Source: Ciceribacter sp. L1K22
GTDB taxonomy: Bacteria > Pseudomonadota > Alphaproteobacteria > Rhizobiales > Rhizobiaceae
NCBI RefSeq assembly: GCF_017599385.1
Contig: NZ_JAGFPK010000002.1
Span: forward strand, 248,001-312,000
Reading direction: 5' to 3'
DNA length: 64,000 nucleotides
Under the pieces are notes generated by a model. The model searched no databases and was not told the origin of the DNA. It saw only the letters and a program-made list of their open reading frames with translations. Below are positions 55,020-63,983 of this stretch, piece by piece. The position numbers and the translations under genes are program-made. Position 1 is the stretch's first letter. Every line of letters starts with the position of its first letter.

Positions 55020-56546
55020 TCACAGGATAAAGTCCGTTTTTGAGAGCGTAAGCAGCAGGTCTTTCAGAACCACTGCGAGGTCGGCCCGACCGTCGCCGTT
55101 CACATCCGCGAGAATGTGTGTGTCGCCGGAGATTTTCTGGAAGCGCAGTTCACCCGCTTTGCCGTGAAACCCATGGCTGCCGATGAACGTGAACGACTGA
55201 TTTCCGCCCTTCGTCGTATTCGCATCGATGGCGGACAGATCGATTTTGTCGTGCTGCGCGCGGCTGAAATCGAGAATGGTATCGCGGCCGGCTGATGCGA
55301 ACGTCGTTTCGGCCACTGATTTAAAGACGAACCTGTCCTGTCCGGTGCCGCCGCTGAGCCGATCCGCGCCATGTCCGCCCTGAATGACGTCATTGCCACT
55401 GCCGCCCCAGATTTTGTCGGCGCCGCCGCCGCCGAACAGCGTGTCGTTGCCCGTTCCTCCCTTGAGAGTGTCGTTACCATTGCGACCGGAAATCCGGTCA
55501 TTGCCACCGAGGCCATCAATGGTGTCGGCCAAGTTGGAGCCGCGCAGGGTGTTGGCGCCGGAGGTCGGACGGATATAGGCCGGGTCGCCGTCATAAGTCC
55601 CGACCAGTTGGTCAAGCGCGCGATCCGGCGCGGCGAACGGAATGAAGCCGTCCTCGATCGCCAGCTTGTAGAATTTCTCAAGCCGCGAGCCGCCGTTGAT
55701 GTAGTCGACGACGAAGACGGGGATGCCCTTGTCAAGGAAATCGCGTTTTAAAACCGCGATCGTCTCCTCGTCCGGATTAAGCGGGTTGTTTTCGTTGGCA
55801 TCGCCGCGGAAATACAGATCCTCGACCGCGATGCCGCCGATGGCGTCGAGATAGGCGCGCTTGCGTGCCGTATCGCTTCCGAGGTCGTTGAGGATCCAGG
55901 CGCCGTTTTGCGGGATGACGAAGAAGTCCGGATTGGTCTCGCGGGCATGGTCGGTGAGCGCGACGATGAAGTCGACCATGCGCTGGGCAGCCTGCTTGAC
56001 ATTGGCGGGGTCGCCCGTCTCTTTCAGCTTGTCGGCGATCTCCTCGCCCCAGAAATAGTAGCCGTCGACGATGTCGAGATAGGCAGCGTCGAAGCCGGCC
56101 CGGACGATCGCATCGATCTCGCCGGTCTTGCTGTCGTTAAAGATGATGTCCTGCCAGTCCTTGTCCCAGTAGCGAACCTTGCGGCTCTCCGGCCAGTCCG
56201 GATTGACCGGGCCCAGCCAGTCTGGCGCTCGCGCGGTGAGTTTCCCGTCCGCCTCGCCTGTCGTCGTCCAGTTCTTGTGCCAGTAATCCCGAAACTCCGA
56301 CGCTTCCCCGATCGAGACATAGGAGACGACGACCGAGCGCCCGCCCATGCCGTCCTTCATGCGGGCGATGTCGCCGGCGCTGAAGCGGTTGGCATTGGTG
56401 CCGTCGCGTGACTGGTCGATGACGAGAAGGTCATGGGTCGCGGAAGCCAGCAGCCCGACATTCACCGGGTTGCCATTGGAGCCCTGCAGTTCGTAGCCCC
56501 AATTGTCGACGGTCACCGTTCCGGACGACGTCTTGAACTTGACCAT
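55020..56546 (-). CDS. Secreted GH114 endo-alpha-1,4-polygalactosaminidase-like enzyme with RTX repeats
   Basis: A 508-residue two-part protein. Residues about 15-320 are a TM1410/MJ1477-type GH114 barrel (WGYELQG, LLVIDQSRDG, VVSYVSIGEASEFRDYW, AAYLDIVDGYYFW, GIAVEDLYF, FVVDYINGG); Asp158 and Glu242 lie where the catalytic pair is expected. Residues about 330-410 hold RTX nonapeptides (GLGGNDRIS, GRNGNDTLK, GGTGNDTLF, GGSGNDVIQ), and the protein ends DFIL. There is no N-terminal signal, so type I secretion is expected. GH114 enzymes cut galactosamine-rich polymers such as Pel or fungal galactosaminogalactan. Confidence 0.85.
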   Translation of the reverse strand: MVKFKTSSGTVTVDNWGYELQGSNGNPVNVGLLASATHDLLVIDQSRDGTNANRFSAGDIARMKDGMGGRSVVVSYVSIGEASEFRDYWHKNWTTTGEADGKLTARAPDWLGPVNPDWPESRKVRYWDKDWQDIIFNDSKTGEIDAIVRAGFDAAYLDIVDGYYFWGEEIADKLKETGDPANVKQAAQRMVDFIVALTDHARETNPDFFVIPQNGAWILNDLGSDTARKRAYLDAIGGIAVEDLYFRGDANENNPLNPDEETIAVLKRDFLDKGIPVFVVDYINGGSRLEKFYKLAIEDGFIPFAAPDRALDQLVGTYDGDPAYIRPTSGANTLRGSNLADTIDGLGGNDRISGRNGNDTLKGGTGNDTLFGGGGADKIWGGSGNDVIQGGHGADRLSGGTGQDRFVFKSVAETTFASAGRDTILDFSRAQHDKIDLSAIDANTTKGGNQSFTFIGSHGFHGKAGELRFQKISGDTHILADVNGDGRADLAVVLKDLLLTLSKTDFIL

Positions 56547-56686
56547 TTCGCTATTTCCTTGTCATCCGTCCGTGGCCGTCCTGATGATCTCAAAGGTCGC
56601 GGCCGTCTTCGACGTGCACGCTAGTGGGTAAGAATGTCGCGATGATTAAAACGCGAGCTAGAATTCAAATCGTTTGTGTCGTTCCG

Positions 56687-57268
56687 TCATGCTTGACGGT
56701 CAAGAAGCACGGTTCGGAGGGTCAAGGAAATCCGCCGCGTCCGGGCGAGCGGCGCACCGCCGATCGTGTCGCTGCGACGGGCGGGTATCTCGTGAGTCCA
56801 GTCGTAGCGCGCCTCGCCGCTCATGACGAGCGCCGAACGTGGCTCCAGAAGGATTGATCGCCGGTCACCATCCGCCTTTTTCCTGAAGATCATGACGCAT
56901 GGCGAGAGCAGGCTTACCGACACGATGATCTCACCGAAACAGGGCACGCAGTCGACGTGGGCGCTGATCCCTTGTCCGGGACGGTACTCGTTAGCAATGA
57001 CCTGGTCCGGCATCGCGGCCAGACATCCGGCTGCCCGCAGCCTCTCACCCAGGACGAGCAGCCAGTCGGGAAGGTCTCCGAGCCGTACGTCTGGCGTGAC
57101 CATGCGGGCGCGATAATCGTAGCGATAGCCGAAGTGTTGGACGCGGCGTTTGAGCTCCTCGCTCCATGGCAGAGCGTCAAGGTTGGTGACGAGAGCAGCT
57201 TCGTCTTGCGACGAGAGGAAACCGGGCAGGTAGGCGGCGCCGAGGGGGAGGGTGTCGGGAGTAATCAT
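56687..57268 (-). CDS. alkB: AlkB-like 2-oxoglutarate/Fe(II) dioxygenase
   Basis: A 193-residue AlkB-family protein: GFRYD-like HFGYRYDYRARMV, VIANEYRPGQGISAHVDCVPCFG with the iron ligands HxD, the second His in YDWTHEIPAR, and the oxoglutarate-binding RRISLTLRTV. Family members repair alkylated DNA or modify RNA or proteins; the closest type resembles ALKBH/AlkB homologues lacking an adaptive-response partner. No ada gene is nearby. The start at 57268 has a weak AGGA upstream. Confidence 0.87.
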   Translation of the reverse strand: MITPDTLPLGAAYLPGFLSSQDEAALVTNLDALPWSEELKRRVQHFGYRYDYRARMVTPDVRLGDLPDWLLVLGERLRAAGCLAAMPDQVIANEYRPGQGISAHVDCVPCFGEIIVSVSLLSPCVMIFRKKADGDRRSILLEPRSALVMSGEARYDWTHEIPARRSDTIGGAPLARTRRISLTLRTVLLDRQA

Positions 57269-57446
57269 ATCGGACGGTCCTGCGCGAAAGATCAGTCTCT
57301 CACAGAGTGACGCCGAAAGCGGCAAAATTCCAGAACCGCCACTGCTTTGATCGGATGCTTGATTTTACGCGGCGTCAATGCGCCGCCCAAGTCCAGCAGC
57401 AGCCGCCAGACGTGTCAAGTTTGGTACTGAATTTGTTGAGGAGTTT

Positions 57447-57523
57447 TGGTAGCGGAGGAGGGATTCGAACCCCCGACACAAGGATTATGATTCCTCTGCT
57501 CTAACCTACTGAGCTACTCCGCC
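57447..57523 (-). tRNA. tRNA-Met(CAU), elongator type
   Basis: A 77-base cloverleaf on the minus strand: acceptor GGCGGAG pairing CTCCGCT (one G-T), D-loop AGCTCAGTAGGTTAGAGC, anticodon CAT at 57487-57489, T-arm GGGGGTTCGAATCCC, and an encoded CCA end. The G-T first pair and T-arm agree with the elongator tRNA-Met of rhizobia rather than the initiator. No integrase or direct-repeat attachment site lies next to it. Confidence 0.93.
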
Positions 57524-57692
57524 GGGTTCGGCGACCGGGATTTGATAGTGCTTTGAAAGCGTCCAGCCGTCAGGTTGAGCGGCTTATAGGTCGGGGCGGG
57601 GCGGACTGTCAAGCGCGGTCTCGCAAAAAGAAAAGCGCAGTGCGAAACCGGATTTTTGCCTTGCCGACGCAAGGCTTAGGGCGCCGCCGCGG

Positions 57693-58895
57693 TCAGGCGG
57701 CGACGGGACTTGCGAGCAGGGTCTTCAGCGCGGCTTCCGCGTCCGCAGCGCGCTCCGAGCGTTCGATGAAGCCGCCGCCATAGACGCGCGCGTCGGCGCC
57801 CGGGGCGGAATAGATGACGCAGGCCTGACCGGCGGCGACACCGGCTTCACCGATGGCGAGATCGACGTAGATACCCTTTTCGTCGGCATTCAGCGTCGCG
57901 GGGGTCGGCGGGCGGGTGGAACGTACCTTGGCGTAGCAGGCAAAGCCGTCGGCGGCTTCTTCGGCCACCGTCAGATCACCCAGCCAGTTGACGTCGCGCA
58001 GATAGATACGATGTGTTTCTAACGCTTCTTTGGGGCCGACGATGACGCGCTTGGAGCGGGCGTCGAGATAGACGACGTAGAGCGGTTCGCCCGTGGCGAC
58101 GCCCAAGCCCTTCCGTTGGCCGATCGTGTAATGGAGGATGCCCTCGTGGTGGCCGAGCACGCGTCCGTCGAGATGCACGATATCGCCGCCGAGCGCTGAT
58201 TCCGGCTTCAGCTTCGTGATGATGTCGGCATACTTGCCCTGCGGCACGAAACAGATGTCCTGGCTGTCGGCCTTCTGGGCGACGACGAGGCCCATCTCTT
58301 CGGCAAGGGCGCGCACCTCCGCCTTCGACATGCCGCCGAGCGGAAAGCGCAGATAGTCGATCTGTTCCTGCGTGGTGGCGAACAGGAAGTAGCTCTGGTC
58401 CCGCTCGCTGTCGATCGGGCGGAACAGGGCGCGGTGGCCGGGATCGTTGGCGAGCGGCACGGATTTCGAGCGGATGTAGTGGCCTGTCGCCAGCGCGTCG
58501 GCGCCGAGTTCCTTCGCCGTCGCCAGCAGATCGGCGAACTTGACCGTCTGGTTGCAGGCCACGCACGGGATCGGCGTTTCGCCGGCGATATAGCTTTCCA
58601 TGAACGGGTTGATCACCGTGTCGCGGAAACGCTGTTCGTAGTCGAGCACGTAATGCGGGATGCCGAGCGTTTCGCAGACCCGGCGGGCGTCGTCGATATC
58701 CTGTCCGGCGCAGCAGGAGCCTGCGCGGTGAACGGCGGCGCCGTGGTCGTAGAGCTGTAGCGTGATGCCGAGAACGTCATAGCCTTCGCGCTTCAGCAAC
58801 CCGGCCACGACGGATGAATCGACGCCGCCGGACATGGCGACGACAACGCGGGTATCCTCGGGTCTCTTGTCGAAATCCAGCGTGTTCACGGGCAT
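57693..58895 (-). CDS. mnmA: tRNA 2-thiouridine(34) synthase MnmA
   Basis: A 400-residue PP-loop enzyme with [10 protein letters not shown] (22-27), catalytic cysteines in [10 protein letters not shown] and [10 protein letters not shown], and [13 protein letters not shown]. It thiolates the wobble uridine of tRNA-Lys, Glu and Gln using sulfur from the relay system. It lies about 170 bases after the tRNA-Met gene, an empty stretch, and is divergent from the epimerase gene. Confidence 0.95.
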   Translation of the reverse strand: MPVNTLDFDKRPEDTRVVVAMSGGVDSSVVAGLLKREGYDVLGITLQLYDHGAAVHRAGSCCAGQDIDDARRVCETLGIPHYVLDYEQRFRDTVINPFMESYIAGETPIPCVACNQTVKFADLLATAKELGADALATGHYIRSKSVPLANDPGHRALFRPIDSERDQSYFLFATTQEQIDYLRFPLGGMSKAEVRALAEEMGLVVAQKADSQDICFVPQGKYADIITKLKPESALGGDIVHLDGRVLGHHEGILHYTIGQRKGLGVATGEPLYVVYLDARSKRVIVGPKEALETHRIYLRDVNWLGDLTVAEEAADGFACYAKVRSTRPPTPATLNADEKGIYVDLAIGEAGVAAGQACVIYSAPGADARVYGGGFIERSERAADAEAALKTLLASPVAA

Positions 58896-59093
58896 CGTCT
58901 CTTCTGGGCGCGTTGCGGCCGTTCGGTCATCGACGGGAAGGCGGTCAAGCGCTGGGGCACTGTTCCGCCCCTTTGAATGTTGACGGATATAGAAAGGATT
59001 GGGCTTGCACGCAAGGGGAGGGGTGTTTGGAAGGGCCCGCAGCCAGTTGCGATGGTTGGCTTGAGGGCTGTTTCACCAAGCCGCTTCCTTCAA

Positions 59094-59120
59094 CATCCGC
59101 CGCATGCGAGTTTGCGGATG
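59094..59120. repeat. Inverted repeat upstream of the epimerase gene
   Basis: CATCCGC (59094-59100) and GCGGATG (59114-59120) pair perfectly with a 13-base spacer, about 59 bases before the start codon. It could be an operator for either divergent gene. Confidence 0.3.
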
Positions 59121-59178
59121 ATTCATGAGGAGAGCCGTCGATGTTCCTAATTCTATTCCGCGATCAAGAGGTTCCGCG

Positions 59179-60165
59179 ATGACGCCGCTCGCGCTTACAG
59201 TCGCCGAGGAGCGCTTTCCCGTTGCCGGCGCTTTCACGATCTCCAGAGGCTCGCGTACAGAGATCAGGGTGGTGACGGTGACACTGTCTGACGGGGTGCT
59301 CAGTGGGCGCGGCGAGTGCGTGCCCTATGCGCGGTACGGTGAGACCGTGGAGGGTGTGGTGGAAACGATCGTCGGCCTCAAGGACGATCTCGCGCGGGGA
59401 TTGGACCGGGCCGGATTGCAGTCACGCCTGCCGCCGGGGGCGGCGCGCAATGCTCTTGATTGCGCCTTTTGGGATCTCGAGGCGAAGAGGGCTAGCAAGC
59501 CGGTCTGGCAGATCGCTGGGCTTACGGAGCCGACGACGCTGGAAACCACCTACACACTTTCGCTCGGGACGCCGGAGACGATGCACGCGGCGGCGAAGGC
59601 GAATGCGCATCGGCCTTTGTTGAAAGTGAAACTCGGGCATGACGGCGATCTCGAGCGCATCGAGGCGGTGAGGGCCGGCGCCCCCGCATCGAAGATCATT
59701 GTCGATGCCAACGAGGGATGGAGCGTCGAGCAATACCAGGCGCTGGCGCCGGCCTTCCTGCGGCTCGGGGTGGCCTTGGTGGAACAACCGCTGCCGGCGG
59801 GTGAAGATGAGGCGCTGGCGACGATCGCGCGGCCCTTGCCGGTCTGCGCCGACGAGAGCTGCCACGACAAGGCGTCGCTCGCAAAGCTCAAGGGCCGCTA
59901 CGACGCGGTCAACATCAAGCTCGACAAGACGGGTGGACTGACGGAGGCGCTGGAGCTCGTGAGCGCCGCGCGGGCCGAGGGCTTTTCGATCATGGTGGGC
60001 TGCATGCTCGGTACGTCGCTCGCCATGGCACCGGCTTTCTATGCCGCGCAGGGGGCGGATTACGTCGATCTCGACGGGCCGCTGCTGCTTGCCGCGGACC
60101 GGGACGACGCGATCCGCTATGATGGCGCGATCATGTATCCGCCATCTCCGCGTCTTTGGGGCTGA
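59179..60165 (+). CDS. dgcA: Dipeptide epimerase (enolase superfamily, DgcA-like)
   Basis: A 328-residue enolase-superfamily enzyme: capping domain, then the KxK motif in LLKVKLGHDG, metal ligands in IIVDANEGW (Asp), VEQPLP (Glu) and CADES (Asp), and the later Lys in INIKLDKTGG. This pattern is that of L-Ala-D/L-Glu-type dipeptide epimerases that recycle peptidoglycan peptides. AAGAGG precedes ATG 59179. It abuts the convergent kinase gene with no gap, so the two share no terminator space. Confidence 0.87.
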   Translation: MTPLALTVAEERFPVAGAFTISRGSRTEIRVVTVTLSDGVLSGRGECVPYARYGETVEGVVETIVGLKDDLARGLDRAGLQSRLPPGAARNALDCAFWDLEAKRASKPVWQIAGLTEPTTLETTYTLSLGTPETMHAAAKANAHRPLLKVKLGHDGDLERIEAVRAGAPASKIIVDANEGWSVEQYQALAPAFLRLGVALVEQPLPAGEDEALATIARPLPVCADESCHDKASLAKLKGRYDAVNIKLDKTGGLTEALELVSAARAEGFSIMVGCMLGTSLAMAPAFYAAQGADYVDLDGPLLLAADRDDAIRYDGAIMYPPSPRLWG

Positions 60166-61746
60166 TCAGAGTGCCGTCAGCTCGGCGCGGTGTTTCTGCA
60201 TCAGCACGAACCGGGCGAAATCGATGTCATAGTGCCGACGCCGTTCCGGATCGGCCGGGCGCGTGCGGCCGCCCGCGATCATGGCGCTTCCGGCCGAGGC
60301 GAGATCCGGGTGCAGCCGTGCGGCGGTCGCGGCGTTGATCGCGGTTCCGACCAGTACGGCGTCGTCGGTTTCCGGAATCAGCAGGTCACAGCCCGTGACA
60401 TCGCCATAGAGTTCGACGAGCAGCGGGTTTTTCACGTGCCCGCCCGTGACGAGCAATTGCTGAGGGTGGAAGTCTCTGTTGTGCATGTAGTCGAGGATCT
60501 GGCGCAGGCCGAGCGCGATCGCCACGCAGGCCCGCCAGTAGATGCTGCAAAGCCCGTCGAAGGAACTGTCGAGGGTGAGGCCGGAGATCACACCTGTCAG
60601 TGTTGGATCGGCGAAGGGCGAGCGGTTGCCGTGGAAATCCGGCAGGATGTTGATCTGCCCGGCAAAACCGTCTCCTTCGGTGGCGCGCAGTTCCTGGATG
60701 CGGGCGATCACCTGCTGGTGGCGCTCCGTGGTCGGCTCTCCGCCGGCGGAATGCACGCGGATCAGGTGGTTGAGAAGTCCGCCGGTCGCCGACTGTCCGG
60801 CTTCGACGAGCCACTGTCCGGCGAAGACCGTATCGCGGAACGGTCCCCACAGGCTGCGACCGAAATTCGGGACCGGTGAGAAGCAAATCAGGCAGCTCGA
60901 TGTGCCGCCGATCAGCGCCGCCTGTCCGCGCAGCGTCTCCCGGCTGCGGGCGGAGGCGCCGAGCACGCCGAGCGCGCCGGCATAGGCGTCGATCATGCCG
61001 GGAGCCACCGCGATGCCGGCATCGAGGCCGAGCGCGGCGGCGGCGGTTTCGGACAGCTGGCCGAGCGGCTCCCCGACTAAGACACCCTCGGCCGGGAGGG
61101 AACCACGTGACGTCAGGTCTTCCAGGCCGATGCTTCTGAGGAAGCTTTTGCTCCAGCCTTCCTGTTCATGGGCGGCGAAGTTCCATTTCGAGGTCAGCGT
61201 GCAGAGCGAACGGGCCGTGCTGCCGGTGGACTTCCACGTCAGGAAGTCAGACAGGTCGAAGAAGTGGCCGGATTTTTTCCACAGATCGGGCCGGTTGCGC
61301 TTCAGCCACAACAGCTTCGGCATCTGCATCTCGGGCGACAGCATCTCTCCGGAATGGGCGAGCAGCGCATGGCCCGTGCCGTTGATGTCGTCCGCTTCCG
61401 CGACAGCGCGATGGTCGAGCCAGGCAATGGTATCGAAAACGAGGCCGTCATCCTCGTTCAGCTGAAGAGGGCTACCATCGGCAGAGCGAAGCACCAGCGA
61501 GCATGTTGCATCAAAGGCGATCGCCGCGATGCGGTCAGCCGTCAATTGCGCGGCCGACAGTGCGTCGCGAACCGCAAGCGCAGTGGCACTCCAAATCTGC
61601 TCGGAGGAGTATTCCGCCACGTGATCGCCATCGTGGCGCATGTGTATTGGATGTTCGCGCCGACTCAGCAGTCGTCCGCTCGCGCTGACGACGCCCGCGC
61701 GCGCACTGCCCGTTCCGACATCGACGGCAATCACGTGATCGCGCAT
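60166..61746 (-). CDS. FGGY-family pentulose kinase
   Basis: A 526-residue sugar kinase with the FGGY fold: VIAVDVGTGSARAGV at the N-terminus, FDATCSLVLRS, GMIDAYAGALGVLG and LLVTGGHVKNPLL. Length and motifs fit the ribulokinase/D-ribulokinase branch. As the last gene of a polyol operon with mtlK and a phosphatase, it probably phosphorylates D-xylulose or D-ribulose made from arabitol or ribitol. Its start codon overlaps the HAD stop (TAATG). Confidence 0.86.
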   Translation of the reverse strand: MRDHVIAVDVGTGSARAGVVSASGRLLSRREHPIHMRHDGDHVAEYSSEQIWSATALAVRDALSAAQLTADRIAAIAFDATCSLVLRSADGSPLQLNEDDGLVFDTIAWLDHRAVAEADDINGTGHALLAHSGEMLSPEMQMPKLLWLKRNRPDLWKKSGHFFDLSDFLTWKSTGSTARSLCTLTSKWNFAAHEQEGWSKSFLRSIGLEDLTSRGSLPAEGVLVGEPLGQLSETAAAALGLDAGIAVAPGMIDAYAGALGVLGASARSRETLRGQAALIGGTSSCLICFSPVPNFGRSLWGPFRDTVFAGQWLVEAGQSATGGLLNHLIRVHSAGGEPTTERHQQVIARIQELRATEGDGFAGQINILPDFHGNRSPFADPTLTGVISGLTLDSSFDGLCSIYWRACVAIALGLRQILDYMHNRDFHPQQLLVTGGHVKNPLLVELYGDVTGCDLLIPETDDAVLVGTAINAATAARLHPDLASAGSAMIAGGRTRPADPERRRHYDIDFARFVLMQKHRAELTAL

Positions 61747-62456
61747 TACGGCTTATTTCCATCCCTGCTCATATTTTTGGAGACAAGGTGGAGCAAATCA
61801 CCCATGGCGTCAAACACGGCGTCGGCATGAAGCGCTTTGATCGCGTCGCCGAAGGCCGGATCTCTCGCGTGAGAGCCGCCGAGGAAGGCGAAAACCTTCA
61901 TTCCCGCGGCCTTTGCCGCAGCGATTCCGGCCGGACTATCCTCGATCACGATGCAATCGGCCGGGTTGCGGTCCATCGACCGTGCGGCAAAAAGAAACAG
62001 GTCGGGTGCGGGTTTGCCATGATCGACCATGCTGGCAGAGAAAATCCGTGGGGCAAAGCGCGGCAGGATGCCCGTGACGGTCAGTGAAAGCTCGATCCGC
62101 TCCGGCTGCGAGGACGAGGCGACGCACCAGTCGATTCCGGCGGTGGTGAGCGCGCCCAGCGTATCGGCGATCCCCTCAATCGCCTGCAGTTCTTCCTGAA
62201 AGCGGTCGTAGAGTTTCAGGCGCATCGCACTCAGGAAAGCGTCGTCGATCGAAAGGCCATATTCGTCACGCGCCGTGGCGATCATCGAAGCGAGGCTTCG
62301 ACCCAGAAAGAGCTCGCGGGCGCGCGTTTCGTCCATCGGCGCGCCGGCTTCGGCCAGGGCCTCGACGAGCACGGCGAGCGAAATCGGTTCGCTGTCAACG
62401 AGCACGCCGTCACAATCGAAGATGATCAGGGGGGTCTTCGATGTCGCTATCGTCAT
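61746..62456 (-). CDS. HAD-IA family phosphatase
   Basis: A 236-residue haloacid dehalogenase-like hydrolase with the nucleophile motif IIFDCDGVLVDSEP, the second motif WCVASSSQPE, Lys in HGKPAPDLF and acidic IVIEDSPAG. The PGMB/YniC-like pattern suggests a sugar phosphate substrate. It is embedded in the polyol operon between mtlK and the kinase with a one-base overlap, so it may deal with wrongly phosphorylated sugars, which is inference. Confidence 0.87.
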   Translation of the reverse strand: MTIATSKTPLIIFDCDGVLVDSEPISLAVLVEALAEAGAPMDETRARELFLGRSLASMIATARDEYGLSIDDAFLSAMRLKLYDRFQEELQAIEGIADTLGALTTAGIDWCVASSSQPERIELSLTVTGILPRFAPRIFSASMVDHGKPAPDLFLFAARSMDRNPADCIVIEDSPAGIAAAKAAGMKVFAFLGGSHARDPAFGDAIKALHADAVFDAMGDLLHLVSKNMSRDGNKP

Positions 62457-62466
62457 GCCGTCTCGT

Positions 62467-63948
62467 TCAGTCGAGTTTGCCTTCCAGATATCGGGTCAGG
62501 GTCTCGGCTGTTCCCACGTTGCGGAGCGAGGCGAGCGCCCCGGTGAAGCGGCGCTGGAATAGCGGATTCGTGCCGACGCTGCCGAAGATGTCGGAAAGTG
62601 CCAGGAATGCAAGCGGATCCTTGCGCGAGGCCACAGCGGTGGTGTGCAGCCGTTCGGCATTCGGGTCGTTGAAGACGATTTCCTTGCCGCTGTCCGACTT
62701 GCCTTCGAAATAGCGGCACCAGAGTGCAGAGACCAAAGCAAGCCCGACCACGTCCATTCCTTTTGCGAGGCGGTCTGCAGTGGAGGGGAGGATGAATTTC
62801 GGCTGGCGATTGGAGCCGTCCTGAGCAAGGCGGGGGATGGTGTCGCCGATCTTCGGGTTGGAGAAGCGACGTTCGATCAGGTCGAAGTAGTCGTCGAGGC
62901 TGGTGTTCGGGACCGGCGGAACGATCGGGATGATTTCTTCCTTCTCCAGCTTGGCGAGGAAGGCGCGGATCAGGTCGTTCTCCATCGCTTCATGGACAAA
63001 GTGAATGTCCATCAGCGCCGCCGGATAGGCGATCGCGGCATGGCCGCCGTTCAGAATGCGCAGCTTCATCAGTTCATAAGGTGCGACATCCGGAACGAAT
63101 GTGACGCCGACCTTCTCCAGCGCAGGGCGGCCAAGCGGGAACTTGTCTTCCAGAACCCACTGCTTGAACTCCTCGCAGAATACCGGCCACGAATCCTCTA
63201 TGCCGTAGGTCTCGCGCGTGATGTTGATTTCGCGCTCGCCGGTGGCGGGCGTGATGCGGTCGACCATGGCATTCGGAAAGGCGACGTTCTCGTGGATCCA
63301 ATGTGCGAAGTCAGGATCGGAGAGTTTCGCGAGACCCGTGACCGTTGCCTCCGTTACCTCACCATTGCCGGGAATGTTGTCGCAGCACATGACGGTGAAG
63401 GGCGGCGCGCCAGCCGCGCGCCGGGTCTTGAGGCCGGCGATGATCAGGCCGAAGACGGACTTCGGACTTTCCGGATCGGCCGCATCGGCCACCATCGCGG
63501 GGTGCTTCGGGTCGAACTTTCCCGTGGCCGGATCAATGAAGTAGCCACCTTCGGTGATCGTCAGGGACACGATGCGGATTGCCGGATCGGCCAGCCTGGC
63601 GATGATTGCCTTGTAATCCGGGGCGGTGAGGATATCGACCATCGGGCCGGTGACCGTCGCGGACGAGCGGTTGTTGTCCTGCTCGACCACCGTGGTCAGA
63701 AAATCCTGCGCGGCGAGCTTGTCCTTCATGCGCTGATCGCTCGGCATCACCCCTGCGCCGATGATTGCCCAATCGTGGTCCAGCCCTTTTTCGAAGAGTT
63801 CGTGCAGGTAGATCGCCTGATGCGCGCGATGAAAATTGCCGACGCCGAAATGCAGGATGCCTGCCTTCAGCTGGTCGTGCCGGTAGGAGGGAACGGCGGC
63901 CAGCTTGGCGGCTTCTTTGAGGGTGGCGAGCGAAAGCTTGCAGGTCAT
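62467..63948 (-). CDS. mtlK: Mannitol 2-dehydrogenase (MtlK-like)
   Basis: A 493-residue long-chain polyol dehydrogenase: GILHFGVGNFHRAHQAIYL for NAD, ITEGGYFID, and the catalytic KLRILNGGHAAIAY in the Lys-x4-Asn-x2-His pattern. It oxidises D-mannitol to D-fructose (and often D-arabitol to D-xylulose). It is followed by the HAD phosphatase and FGGY kinase on the same strand, and preceded by the end of a smoS-like gene, which is the rhizobial sorbitol/mannitol operon order. Confidence 0.92.
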   Translation of the reverse strand: MTCKLSLATLKEAAKLAAVPSYRHDQLKAGILHFGVGNFHRAHQAIYLHELFEKGLDHDWAIIGAGVMPSDQRMKDKLAAQDFLTTVVEQDNNRSSATVTGPMVDILTAPDYKAIIARLADPAIRIVSLTITEGGYFIDPATGKFDPKHPAMVADAADPESPKSVFGLIIAGLKTRRAAGAPPFTVMCCDNIPGNGEVTEATVTGLAKLSDPDFAHWIHENVAFPNAMVDRITPATGEREINITRETYGIEDSWPVFCEEFKQWVLEDKFPLGRPALEKVGVTFVPDVAPYELMKLRILNGGHAAIAYPAALMDIHFVHEAMENDLIRAFLAKLEKEEIIPIVPPVPNTSLDDYFDLIERRFSNPKIGDTIPRLAQDGSNRQPKFILPSTADRLAKGMDVVGLALVSALWCRYFEGKSDSGKEIVFNDPNAERLHTTAVASRKDPLAFLALSDIFGSVGTNPLFQRRFTGALASLRNVGTAETLTRYLEGKLD

Positions 63949-63983
63949 GTCAGTGTCCTCGATCGGTAAGCTGGCTCCGAGGC

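Noticed and set aside
57447..57523. tRNA-Met as an integration site for the 53-57 kb genes
   Set aside because: No integrase, no duplicated tRNA 3' end and no insertion sequence were found nearby.
62644..63969. A 441-codon plus-strand open frame over mtlK
   Set aside because: Antisense shadow of the mannitol dehydrogenase gene.
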